Shown: positions 1 to 9,057 of the stretch, one piece after another
Layout of the letters: the number at the start of each line of letters is the position of its first letter
How positions within the stretch are numbered: the first letter of the stretch is position 1
Assembly (NCBI RefSeq): GCF_026151205.1
Contig: NC_087083.1
Coordinates: 12,458,944 to 12,522,943, forward strand
Origin: Bolinopsis microptera
Lineage: Eukaryota; Ctenophora; Tentaculata; Lobata; Bolinopsidae
Direction: 5' to 3'
Length of the DNA stretch: 64,000 bases
The notes under the pieces: generated by a model
What the model saw: only the letters and a program-made list of their open reading frames with translations
The model's database searches: none
What the model was told of the DNA's origin: nothing
Program-made: the position numbers and the translations under genes

Positions 1-71
1 TCATAGGACAATCAAAATCTTTAATGACGGTGTCAGTTGTCCAGTTTCGTCAATGCATGATTTGGTCCTAA

Positions 72-413
72 TCAAGTCTTGGTATTGGCTTTTCGGTAAA
101 ATCTTATTGTGTATTGTTTTTTCTGTTTCTTTGCTGCTATGTTGTGCATCTCAGCAGCTTCACTTGGAGAGACAATGCGTTCGTTTTGAATCGTAACTTT
201 TTTATGGTCCGTAGTATCACAGCTTTGAATTTGTTCAGGCCATCTCATTAATGTAAGGTGATTTTGTGCATCACAAATCATGGCACTTTGGCAATAAGTT
301 ATCAGCAATGTAAGAAGTAGTATTCTTTCTGTGTCGTATCGTGTCATCTGAAATATTGTTTCCGAGTCGAAGGTACCTATCCATCCTTTGGGAATCAGGG
401 ATAAGGTGATCAA
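72..413 (-). CDS. unrecognised ORF downstream of the gag remnant
   Basis: A 113-residue open frame with a hydrophobic stretch near residues 30-42 and a lysine-rich C-terminus. I do not recognise the family. It lies downstream of gag in the same orientation, so it may be a fragment of a third (envelope-like) ORF or simply chance. No catalytic motif is visible. Confidence 0.2.
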   Translation of the reverse strand: MITLSLIPKGWIGTFDSETIFQMTRYDTERILLLTLLITYCQSAMICDAQNHLTLMRWPEQIQSCDTTDHKKVTIQNERIVSPSEAAEMHNIAAKKQKKQYTIRFYRKANTKT

Positions 414-519
414 TCTTATATAATTCTCCGGATCATTTTTTATGTTTCACGTGTAGCTACACATTGCACAACTCATGACTCTGAACTGTAGGAAGACTCC
501 ACCCTACGGCTGTGTACTA

Positions 520-1020
520 TTATTTTATTATTTCGGGCGTGAATTTATTTTGAATTGAATGTTGGGACGGTTTAGGAGATGGTAGCTCTCTGACTCTACC
601 GCTAGCTGTAGAGCTTGACCGGGATACGGCTTGATGGCCGCCCTGGATTTGTTGCGGTGATATAGAGCTTGCTCTATCATTTTGCCGATGGGACAAAGTG
701 TCAGAACTTCTGGAGAAAGTCTGGTGGCGCGGTGTTGACATCCTCTGTGACGAAAGTCTTCCCTCAGAATGGCCATTTCCGAGAGACAAGGATGAGATAT
801 ACTCGCCATCAGCTTCTGCATCGGTGTTCTGGACAAGTGTTGACCGTTGGCATGGTAAAATTAGGAGCATTTCATCATCATCCTCGTATCTTTTCAAGGT
901 AGTAGATGGTTGCGGACCTGTCTCAATTGAGTCTCCAATGACTTGTTGTTCTTCTGATTTTTCTGATTCGAGGTTATGTTGTTCTTCTAATTCTTCTGAC
1001 TTGAGTTTATGTTCTACCAT
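520..1020 (-). CDS. unrecognised Ser-rich ORF of the retroelement remnant
   Basis: A 166-residue frame with a Glu/Lys/Gln-rich first 40 residues (possible coiled coil) and a Ser/Gln/Arg-rich low-complexity remainder. It follows in orientation and order the gag ORF and an integrase-tail-like stretch, so it may be the C-terminal tail of the former polyprotein. No domain is recognised. Confidence 0.25.
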   Translation of the reverse strand: MVEHKLKSEELEEQHNLESEKSEEQQVIGDSIETGPQPSTTLKRYEDDDEMLLILPCQRSTLVQNTDAEADGEYISSLSLGNGHSEGRLSSQRMSTPRHQTFSRSSDTLSHRQNDRASSISPQQIQGGHQAVSRSSSTASGRVRELPSPKPSQHSIQNKFTPEIIK

Positions 1021-1180
1021 AATCTTCTTGAGTTCTTGATAGTATCGTGCATATAGTGTTTTTGTAACTGAGATGGGACTTTTCGTGTCCTGTCGTGATA
1101 TACCATAATAATCTTTCCAGTTTTAATGTTCCATACTTGCAAGGTAAATTCGGAGGACTTTGAGTCATGTTGTCAGTTAT

Positions 1181-1230
1181 AGTCAATCAGTTGTCATGTA
1201 GTCAATCAGTTGTCATGTAGTCAATCAGTT
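1181..1230. repeat. short tandem repeat, ~19 bp unit
   Basis: The unit AGTCAATCAGTTGTCATGT occurs two and a half times in direct orientation. It lies between the gag ORF and the downstream ORFs of the retroelement remnant. Confidence 0.8.
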
Positions 1231-1462
1231 GTTATTCTGACAATCGCCTCCGAGAAAAGCGACATGAAGAAGTTTCTCCGTAATAAAAAAGCAACTATAT
1301 TTCATCCGTCAAATTACAATAGGTAGTATTATTTTCCCTTATGCTGACAATTATGATCCATTATAGCAGCCATTAGTAGCTTCAAGTACATACTTGCTGT
1401 CGTTAATGGTATATACACTTCCTGTCCAAGAGATGCGGGCCACTGCTATGGAATGCAGTGTG

Positions 1463-2149
1463 CTATTTCAAGAGGGCGGTTGCGTTGGGAAATCCATCGC
1501 CTCTGATTGATCTGCTTTTCAGTTTCCCGATGATTTTCTCCAGATGTTGGCTATGCTCAACAAGTTTTGTGTAGTGGTCTAGTCCAGGTGTTGTGAGAAG
1601 CGAGTAAGCTACTTGCTCAGATCTTATTCCATTGATGAATGCATCCTGGAGTAACTCTTCTTTGGTGCTATCAGGCATCTTCTTGCATGTAGGAATTACA
1701 TTGATCTTTTTCTCGAGTCGTTCCGCAAAGTCGAGGATGGTTTCTTCTGAGCTCTGTTTGATGTTGAATAGTTCTTCGACAGACATTTTGCTATTGTAGT
1801 TAGGGTCGAGCTTCTTGACTATCATGTCCTTGGCTGCATGCCAATCTGTTGTTTGTCTATCTGTTAGGTTCAGTGACATAACTCTTGACAAGCTTTTGTT
1901 ATCCAGAAATGTGCAGAAAACTTTGAATGAAGCAGACGGAGGAAGACCGATGACTGTGCAGTAGTTGTCGAATGCCAGTAGAAAATCGTGGATGTCATCC
2001 CCATGATGATTGTACTCATGGGGTTTCTTCCCCCCGAAAAGCTTAAAAGACTCTTGAGTCGGAGGTGCTTTATGTCCTAGTCCAGGCATATCTTTGTGGT
2101 CAAACTTGTCGTTGTCAAAATGTTTATTGTTGTGGTGAAGCATTGTCAT
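1463..2149 (-). CDS. gag: retrotransposon Gag-like protein
   Basis: A 228-residue ORF resembling capsid regions of LTR-retrotransposon Gag proteins. A His/Lys-rich N-terminus (1-30) is followed by a helical domain containing HDFLLAFDNYC, then a W..AK.MI.KKLDP segment and the SSEETILDFAERLEKKI segment typical of such Gags. No CCHC zinc knuckle is seen, so either the C-terminus is lost or this group lacks one. Gag packages element RNA into virus-like particles. It starts ~200 nt inside the candidate primer binding site, the expected spacing. It is presumably non-autonomous because no pol is visible. Confidence 0.75.
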   Translation of the reverse strand: MTMLHHNNKHFDNDKFDHKDMPGLGHKAPPTQESFKLFGGKKPHEYNHHGDDIHDFLLAFDNYCTVIGLPPSASFKVFCTFLDNKSLSRVMSLNLTDRQTTDWHAAKDMIVKKLDPNYNSKMSVEELFNIKQSSEETILDFAERLEKKINVIPTCKKMPDSTKEELLQDAFINGIRSEQVAYSLLTTPGLDHYTKLVEHSQHLEKIIGKLKSRSIRGDGFPNATALLK

Positions 2150-2342
2150 TGGTGGTTTGTAAGTAAGTGATCCAGGCGGATGGTATGGTGTGTGTTGTGG
2201 AAAAGGTGTTGTGACATTTGTCTAAATCTGCTGAGTGCATTGGCTCATGTTGACAGATGAAACTGACAGCGAAAATTGGCAGGAAAGGCAACAAAAGTGG
2301 TCACCAGTATAGCTTTATTCTCTAACCTGTAGTTCCCAATTT

Positions 2343-2362
2343 GGTTCGCAGTCGCAGCGCCA
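2343..2362 (-). promoter_or_regulatory. candidate tRNA primer binding site
   Basis: On the minus strand the sequence begins TGGCGCTGCGACTGCG, two bases inside the terminal CA of the candidate LTR. A TGG start, complementary to tRNA 3' CCA, is the normal signature of LTR elements. The primer tRNA was not identified. Confidence 0.5.
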
Positions 2363-2364
2363 CT

Positions 2365-2683
2365 TGTGGGTTATGAAGAGAGAGGTGGTTGATCGTCTAG
2401 GTTTGAGATAGGTTGATTAGTTTCAGGACTTTATAGTTCCAACAGACTATCTGTCTGTTCCCACAATGGAACTTGTAGGTTGCGTTGTGTTTTAGTTAGA
2501 GTGAGTTGACCAAATAATACGACTTGAAATCGGGTTGGTTGTAGCTATGTATCAATGTATCAATGTATAAATGTATCAATGTATCAATGTATTAATGTAT
2601 CAATGTATTAACAATTAGGAACGGTGGTAGGTCTTTGGGAGGCGTTCAGGAAGTCAAGAAGTGGGGAATTATAGGTGTGCCCA
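2365..2683 (-). mobile_element. candidate LTR of the gag element
   Basis: Bounded on the minus strand by TG (2683 side) and CA (2365 side), next to the primer binding site. The outer boundary is a guess because only one copy is visible. It contains a short TGTATCAA-type tandem repeat at about 2547-2611. Confidence 0.4.
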
Positions 2684-2974
2684 GGGTTTAAAAAGGGTAT
2701 CACTCGTGTTGGTCATTGGGCCGACACGTGTGATCCACGAGATGAGTTTCGAGTTCCTGATTGGGGGGTCGAACGGGCTGGGCTCCAGGAAACGATTATC
2801 TTAAATGAGCATGAGCTGAACAAACGAGATCAACCAATCAGGGTTTCCCGTTTATCCATTACTCCATTATTGCACCGTTTCCGGTACTTTAATTATCGCA
2901 TCATAGACCGTTATTGCATTACTTCACAATCTATTACAGATACCTGCAATGTTCTCAGCCAAAGCATGTTCACT
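2684..2974. other. no gene seen
   Basis: Unique-looking AT-rich sequence. A 111-residue + strand frame crosses it but has no recognisable domain or coding character. Confidence 0.5.
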
Positions 2975-3178
2975 TCTGGTGTCACAAATCATATAAGTGG
3001 GATGCTTTAATTATCGTCATGACCTCTAAGTGGGTTCACACCATTGCGTTTGGCTGGCAAGTGCCGTTTGTGACCACTTGAGCTGGCAACCTGCCAATAC
3101 AGGTAGACAGCTGGAAAATAGCCAACAAGGTATGGAATTATTGTAAGGCTTATAGCAAGGAGAGAAGTGGACCCACAC
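2975..3178 (+). repeat. dispersed repeat R, copy 1
   Basis: About 200 bp, starting near TTCTGGTGTCACAA and ending near AGTGGACCCAC. It recurs in the same orientation at 11264-11482 with scattered indels. The two copies sit just outside either end of the 3.2-11.2 kb block. No coding potential; possibly a SINE or MITE. Confidence 0.75.
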
Positions 3179-3898
3179 CGATGTACCACATGGCTGAGGA
3201 CAAGCTCCCACAAACTTAATATCGAGACGGGGCGATATGGCTGGAAAAATTTAAGCATCTTCTACAGAGCTTGCCACTTCTGCTGCAGCTCAGACAGAAT
3301 CACCATAGACCTCCTGAACGAGCTCCCGTTTATAAGTGACATCATCAAAGAAGACGAAGTCCATTTGCTTAAAGAATGTCCTGTCTACACGGAGATCAGA
3401 CAAAGAAACAGCACAGACCTTCACAACATGCTCACAAATAGTCAATTCAGTAAATTATTTAATGAGAATTACTTTTTGGAGACCAGAAATTTTGTTTATA
3501 ATCTATTTCGTGAAAGATTTCCTAAAAGTAAGCTATGACTTAGTATCCATATTCCGTGCACACTTTGAAAACATTTAATTATTTATCTTCGATATTATGT
3601 TTTTTTTTGTTTGGTTGTATATAATAACTTTCATTTAACTGATTGGGATCTGACATATGTAATTTTGTAATGATCTTTCTAATTTCTAATTTCTAATTTC
3701 TAATTTCTAATTTCTAATTTCTAATTTCTAATTTCTAATTTCTAATTTCTAATTTCTAATTTCTAATTTCTAATTTCTAATTTCTAATTTCTAATTTCTA
3801 ATTTCTAATTTCTAATTTCTAATTTCTAATTTCTAATTTCTAATTTCTAATTTCTAATTTCTAATTTCTAATTTCTAATTTCTAATTTTTAATTTCTA
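3179..3898 (+). mobile_element. 3' end of a LINE (copy 1)
   Basis: Nearly identical to 25298-25868, the end of the larger LINE. It keeps the last ~120 residues of ORF2 (3179-3538), including a CHFC pair followed later by an HLLKEC pattern, the CX2C...HX4C zinc-binding arrangement found at the end of many LINE ORF2 proteins. It ends in a heptamer array. The reverse transcriptase domain is missing in this copy. Confidence 0.85.
3676..3897 (+). repeat. (TAATTTC)n heptamer array
   Basis: About 31 nearly perfect copies of a 7-bp unit, forming the 3' tail of the LINE fragment. The other LINE copy carries only ~10 units (25795-25868), so the tail length has changed since duplication. Confidence 0.95.
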
Positions 3899-4568
3899 AT
3901 ACGTCTTATGATCTGACCCCTAATAATCGGGGGCCCCCTTTGTCGTGCAGCCATGCTTAAAGCATCAGTGATTTCTAGCTTTATGGAAACATTTTTTTAT
4001 CAAACTACCCCGGTCCTACATTTCAGTGTTAACGTTTACAAGCCATTCGGCGTGAAGTGGTTTTATCTTAGACAACTTTAGGTTAACCTTAACATCACGT
4101 GTTAGCTTTACTAGCACTGTTTCATTACCTCCCCTGAGTAATATAAACTATTACACGTCGGACAATGTCTTTGGCAACACGATTTACCGTAATATCTAGA
4201 GGCTGGAACAAGTTTGTCATGTTGGGGGGGGGGGGGACTAGCTCATGAACTATGTTGTTGAGTGCCATAATTTCGTTGACTTTTTCCGCCAAGTGACCCT
4301 TGAAAACATCATATACTAGTAAAGTGTTCTGTGCCTCCAGCAGACCAAGGAGAACCTTTCCGTCGTTAACTTACGGCACAATAAAATTCTCATAGTTATC
4401 ATATTCTGGACAAAAAGTTCGAAGTGGAAAAATTTTTGAAAAAAATTCAACGGACTTTAACTTGGACGGACCTTTGATGAACGGACTTTATTTGAACGGA
4501 CATTAAAATGAAAGTTTGAGCCTCCAGCGTTCAATTAATGTCCGTCCAAATAAGGTCCGATAAGGTAT
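3899..4568 (+). mobile_element. repeat X, long form (copy 1)
   Basis: Starts ACGTCTTATGATCTGACC next to the heptamer array and ends near GGTCCGATAAGGT. The same unit follows the second LINE copy (25870-26550). An internally deleted inverted form with both ends lies at 21415-21745, which suggests an independent, possibly DNA-transposon-like unit. Near its right end a hairpin pairs TTGAACGGACATTAA with TTAATGTCCGTCCAA. A 12-bp G run occurs near 4224-4236. No ORF. Confidence 0.55.
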
Positions 4569-4940
4569 ATAGAAAACCCAGCAGGCAGCTGGGCCAGAGA
4601 TTTAAAAATAGAAGGATATTTTGTTAATGAATATTGAAGCGAAAATCATGTAACCCTATGTTTTCGAGGACGCTGAACAAGATAAAACTGGTTATAATTA
4701 GCATACTCAAGGGCAAATTGCTTTAAAATGCACTTGAATGTTATAGATATTATTGGACATTCATGGCGGCCATTGGCGGAAAAGTTTGAGCGAGTTTCTA
4801 TGTGCCAAATTTGAGATATCACCTTAAACACAAAAAATATCTCCAATTCGGTGGTTTGTGGTGGTTCCAAGGCATATATATGGAGATCCAACGATACGAT
4901 TTTCTTGAATATTTGTAGATAGTAAGATAGCTTTAAGACC
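4569..4940 (+). repeat. duplicated block, segment before the 12.4 kb insertion site
   Basis: Colinear with 26551-26916 at high identity. No gene seen; the short frames here have no protein character. The segment ends exactly where copy 2 is interrupted by the 12.4 kb element. Confidence 0.85.
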
Positions 4941-6047
4941 AATAATTTGTGTAAGTTTGGGTGAATTTCTATGTGCCAAATTTGAGATATCACTTTAAAC
5001 ACAAGAAAATAGTGCTGTCGGACAGATGTCGCTGTCGGACAGATGTCGTGTTACCCTTCGAGACAATACCATGGCTGAAATTAAAACAGGCAGGCAAAAA
5101 TTCTTTGATTCTTAGATCCTCATCGAAATTGTTATGGTTTAAAAAGACGAGAGAAAAATGACGGAACACGAGGTCAGAAGAAATAACTTTCACTACTGGG
5201 TAACAATATCAAACCAGACTAAGAAGTCACGGACTTACTGGTCTGTGTGTGGGTATTTATAGACATGCAGCCCTAGAGCGAATCAGAATGCTGGATCGAT
5301 ATCACGTGACCATGGGCAAGCCAATAGGTTTAGTACGAACAATGTTGGCTTTGTTTAGGGTTAGGGTTAGGTACTGCATAGGTTATTTTGAACAAAAGGT
5401 GATAAATTCCCCAAAAGGAATAAAAACGATCATGCCTGTCTGTGAGATTAACGTAACAAAACAGATGCTGAGCTGAATAATAGATACAAAAATTAGTTGA
5501 CCATCGAAATAATTTTGATGAAACATTTTGATAAGAAGTAATGATTGGAACAAATCGTCGAATTGAATTTGATTGTTCTGGAAAGCCAATCAAATTCAAA
5601 AGTCATAATGTGATCAAAGCTATCTCTTTTCGTAAAATTAGGCGACCATCAATAATTTGGACCCTAGACTCCGTGTCTGACTTGTCTGGCCTGTTGATTA
5701 TATTACTGTAACTCTATTGCCATGGTTTTGTTTAGCACAAAATGGTACAGGGCCTTAAAGGCCTTGGAAACTATAAATCAATTGTTGGTAGCTGTGATGG
5801 GCTCCCCGTGCAGAAATGCATGAATGTCTTCCTCCTCGCTTACACTTGTGTGAGCGGTTCTTCACCAACAGTTGAAATTCCAAATTCGACATCTAGCGTC
5901 AAAATCAAATGAGGCCAGCGCTATCTATATTAGTGGAGAATGCGACAGTTCACACTGTTTTGTATTTAGCGCTAGCGTCAAATGAGGCCAAGAAAACAAC
6001 AATTCAAGAAAAAAACAATTTTATTTAGTATCAATACTATTGACAAT
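4941..6047 (+). repeat. duplicated block, segment after the insertion site
   Basis: Colinear and nearly identical with 39295-40375, with a few indels. It contains a duplicated 17-mer (GTCGGACAGATGTCGCT near 5016), a short TTAGGG-like triplet repeat near 5348 and no credible gene. Confidence 0.9.
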
Positions 6048-6570
6048 AGGTAGTGCGCCATCGACAGTGAGCCGCGCGTGCCGACTGTAGGATGGTTTTT
6101 TAGCGCTTATTTCGGCCAGCACAATTTTCTTCAAACAAATAGATATTGTGTATCTTTCCCGACCTCCAATTGCAACAAAAATTGGTAAGCTTACTCATAA
6201 ACTTACAAGGAACGTGTCCGAAAAATTTTAAGCATATCCAACCAGGGACAAAAGGAAATCGTGGCATGTACGGAATCGCGATTTTTCCCATTATTTGCGA
6301 CAAATTTTATGTATAGTTTAAAATACCGCGAAATGTAATTCGCGGTATCGCGATTTTTGGCAAAAATTACCGCGAAATCATTTTGTCCCTGTATCCAACA
6401 TTAGACATTATGTTACAGCTAAAAGCAACGTATTTTGCCCCATTTTGATCACTATAAGTATATCAACTCCGATATCCACCAAATTTTTCGGACAGTTGTG
6501 AAAGCCTTATTGCATGTTGGAAGGTTGTCGCCAATTTTCAGAATGATCTCATTTAAGGAACCGAAGATAT
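6048..6570 (+). mobile_element. hAT-like MITE, copy B, left part
   Basis: Begins AGGTAGTGCGCCATCGACAG, the left end of a ~580-600 bp non-autonomous family in this window (also 9058, 29267, 36531, 40376, 41960). The element continues at 8703 after a 2.1 kb insertion; the uninterrupted version is at 40376-40955. No ORF. Confidence 0.85.
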
Positions 6571-6810
6571 CACCTTAATAACACCAGAATGTGTGTGTGT
6601 CTGTGTGTCTGTCTGTCTGTCTGTCCGTGTGTAATTTCCGGCCGGTTATACAAAAAAACGGTAAGAGTTACGGGACTGATTTTTTTCGGTATAGTGTCGA
6701 CAAAACTCTGATGAAGCCCATAGGAAATTTTTTTTTAAATCGGCCGGTGGTAAGTGGTTTAATTGATGGTTTTGTACCACAAATTTTACATAAAATTGCG
6801 TGAGCAGAAC

Positions 6811-6988
6811 GGCAAGAGTTACAGGGCTTGCTCTCTCTCTCTCTCTCATTACTGTATGATAATACAATTATGACGCTACTTAAATGCAGCTATAACATAT
6901 CATACAGTAATGAGAGAGAGAGAGAGAGAGAGCAAGCCCCGTAACTCTTGCCGGTGATGTTATAGCTGCATTTAAGTAGCGTCATGAT
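6811..6988. repeat. strong inverted repeat (hairpin)
   Basis: Arms at about 6811-6862 and 6898-6951 pair over ~50 bp. Each carries a CT/GA tract flanked by GGCAAGAGTTAC and TCATTACTGTATGATA. A second pair, at 6865-6897 and 6957-6988, shares ATGTTATAGCTGCATTTAAG. The interleaved pairs could form alternative cruciforms. Confidence 0.85.
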
Positions 6989-7527
6989 TGGATTAGCCCG
7001 GAAGATTCGCTGTAATGTTATACCTTAAGCTTATTAGGGGAGGGAGGACTGTTAGTGTTTGGGGTCTGTTTGGACTGCAGAGAGAGAGAGAGAGAGAGAG
7101 AGTTCATACGACAATGTTATGCGTGTTTTCAAATATGATATGCGGGTGTGGTGCGGAGTTAACAAGGGTTAATTTCTATAACGATTTAAATAAAAATAGA
7201 AAGCGGTTCAAGACGGGAGTGATGAGGTGTAATACTCGGTGTTCAGACCTTATAATCATGGAGTGTGGTGCCTCATGGCTAATAATGACTTCATTATCCA
7301 CAAGAAATAACTGATTATGAGATTATTGTTTAAGAAACTATTGGGTCACCTAATGCGGGTTTTGACTCAGCGGGTAATTACTCCTACCCTTTTTAACTGC
7401 GGCAGTGAAATCCCGGCCAATACACTCTCACTGCCGTTTTAAATTTGTTAGCTCTCGTTATCGCACTGCTTATCTCTTGATAATTGCACCGCTACTGCGC
7501 TGCTAGCTTGTTGTGCTGATCTTTACG

Positions 7528-8370
7528 ATGGCAGATTTGGACTTGGAAAGTATCAATTACATGTGGAATGAGATGTTCACCTGGAGCAAAGAGACTCTGA
7601 AGAAATTTGGCAAGCCGTACGGAAAGTTAAAGGACATTGCGGACGCTAAGAACTTCAACAGACTGAATAAGCCGGAGATTGTCGATGTGTGTGGTCGATC
7701 TTTTGAGTATACGAACTATCTTATGGAGACCGTTGAAGCGTATAAGAATGTGTTGACCAGACTTCAGGGTCAGTTAATTGAGAAGCAAGAGCAGGTTATC
7801 AGTGTTCAGGCCGAGCTATCAGCTTGCAAGACTGAGAAACTTGAAGCGATGAAGAAAACTGCGTCAAGTTCAGTTGCTGATTCAGTGAAAGCGGAGTTCC
7901 AATCTTACAGCTCTATCGTTCAAAGTTTTCCAGCACAGTCTCCAGTAATCAGCCCAGAAGCATTGACGTCTGTAGTCAAGACTATTGTTGCAGAGGAGGA
8001 CCGCAGCAGGAACCTTCTTATATTCGGTCTGCCTGAGGAAAAAGAAGAGAAGCTCGAATCTCAAGTCAGTGAAGTTCTGGAAACTATTGGCATAAAGCCA
8101 AAAGTAGAGGCTCAGAGAATAGGAAAAAAGAAAACGGTTGACTCAACGCGACCAGTTAAAGTTATTACCTCAAACTCGCTCATCGTTGATCAGATTCTGA
8201 GGAATGCCAGGAACCTGCGGCAGAGTGAGAAGTTTAAGACAGTTTTCTTGAGCCCTGATCGGTCTGTCGAACAGAGGAAGCTCCGGAAAGATCTGGTACA
8301 GGACATGAAGAAGCGGGCACTTGCAGAACCGACCAAAAAGTTTTACATAAAGAACGGGCAAATTTATTGA
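7528..8370 (+). CDS. LINE ORF1-like nucleic-acid-binding protein
   Basis: About 280 residues from the ATG at 7528, which I prefer to a GTG 15 nt upstream. The middle (~75-120) is Gln/Glu/Lys-rich and likely coiled coil. The C-terminal half has the order RSRNLLIFGLPEE, then EAQRIGKKK, then RPVKVI, then KTVFLSPDRS and KKFYIKNGQI. This is the RRM-like plus C-terminal domain pattern of ORF1 proteins of LINEs, which coat element RNA. The frame is open and ends with a normal stop. No ORF2 follows within the insertion (8371-8702 is non-coding), so the element is incomplete. Its relation to the WADD LINE at 23.4 kb is unknown. Confidence 0.75.
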   Translation: MADLDLESINYMWNEMFTWSKETLKKFGKPYGKLKDIADAKNFNRLNKPEIVDVCGRSFEYTNYLMETVEAYKNVLTRLQGQLIEKQEQVISVQAELSACKTEKLEAMKKTASSSVADSVKAEFQSYSSIVQSFPAQSPVISPEALTSVVKTIVAEEDRSRNLLIFGLPEEKEEKLESQVSEVLETIGIKPKVEAQRIGKKKTVDSTRPVKVITSNSLIVDQILRNARNLRQSEKFKTVFLSPDRSVEQRKLRKDLVQDMKKRALAEPTKKFYIKNGQIY

Positions 8371-8702
8371 GTGTGTGTTTCGTGTGCTGTTTTGATATGT
8401 TTTGGACCATGTTTGTGAGGGACATATTGGTAGCTGTAGTTATTTTCTAAACAAGACTGAATAGTCTTCAGGCTTTAGCTGAGCTTTAATTTCCGACGCA
8501 GTTTTGTTGAGCCACTAGTCCATGATGGGGAATATAAACAATATATTTAACTCTTAATGGTCATAGCTACTTTTAATTTCAGGAATCATACAGATTTTAA
8601 AGTACGCTGGTACGATTTTTATCTTATTAAATTGCTGTTCAATATCTATTTTAGTAAACATTAACTGGGGTAGTAAAACCCAGTTCCCAATCAAACACTA
8701 GT

Positions 8703-8935
8703 ATCCGAATAATACGACAAAAATCAACGAATTTGGTCAAATTACGCGACTTTTACAGCTACTTTTGGCTTTGCTCCAAAAGGCGCGCACCATCAAATAT
8801 GGCACCTAGGCGAAACTCACTGATCTTTCCAAAAAGGTATAACAAATTTGGTATCATAATAATTATCACAGTCTCTAGAAAACAGTGGTACAAAAATCCG
8901 AGCAAGTTTATTTTTATCGTGCACCCCCTGGCCTA
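8703..8935 (+). mobile_element. hAT-like MITE, copy B, right part
   Basis: Ends TTATCGTGCACCCCCT plus GGCCTA, the right end of the family. The following GTATCAAT equals the 8-bp duplication around the copy at 40376-40955. Confidence 0.85.
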
Positions 8936-8949
8936 GTATCAATTAAAGC

Positions 8950-9012
8950 ATTTTATATAGCGTCATTTAGCGTCATCTAGCGTCATTTAGCGTCATCTAG
9001 CGTCATCTAGCA
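8950..9012. repeat. TAGCGTCATC/TAGCGTCATT decamer array
   Basis: Five or six direct copies of a ~10-bp unit containing AGCGTCAT. A longer, more degenerate version lies at 41728-41905 and shorter ones at 9640-9700 and 42560-42620. Confidence 0.8.
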
Positions 9013-9057
9013 ATGCATTGGAAGGATGCCATGTAATTGGCGGCATTGTCGCTAATT

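Larger units (their letters stand above)
1..2683 (-). mobile_element. LTR-retrotransposon remnant (gag-containing, internally deleted, cut by left edge)
   Basis: Read on the minus strand the order is candidate LTR (2683-2365), a TGG-type primer binding site (2362-2343), a ~200 nt leader, a gag ORF (2149-1463), then remnants toward position 1. Around 1140-1020 the minus strand reads TRKVPSQLQKHY, which resembles the C-terminal end of a Gypsy-type integrase. No protease, reverse transcriptase or RNase H is visible, so the pol region appears deleted. The superfamily is not certain. The second LTR would lie left of the window. Confidence 0.6.
6571..8702 (+). mobile_element. 2.13 kb insertion inside MITE copy B
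   Basis: The flanking sequences GAAGATAT and ATCCGAAT join directly in the copies at 36.9 and 40.7 kb, so this piece is an insertion without a clear target-site duplication. It holds GTGTCTGTCTG microsatellite DNA (6590-6632), a strong palindrome (6811-6988), a GA tract (7081-7102) and a LINE ORF1-like gene (7528-8370). It is probably a LINE 5' portion or a composite. Confidence 0.7.

Noticed and set aside
2675-3010. 111-residue + strand ORF
   Set aside because: No recognisable domain. It overlaps the candidate LTR end and dispersed repeat R.
5345-5372. Telomeric TTAGGG repeat (also 39705-39725 and degenerate words at 42900-42990)
   Set aside because: Only two or three units, internal to a duplicated block; not evidence of a telomere.
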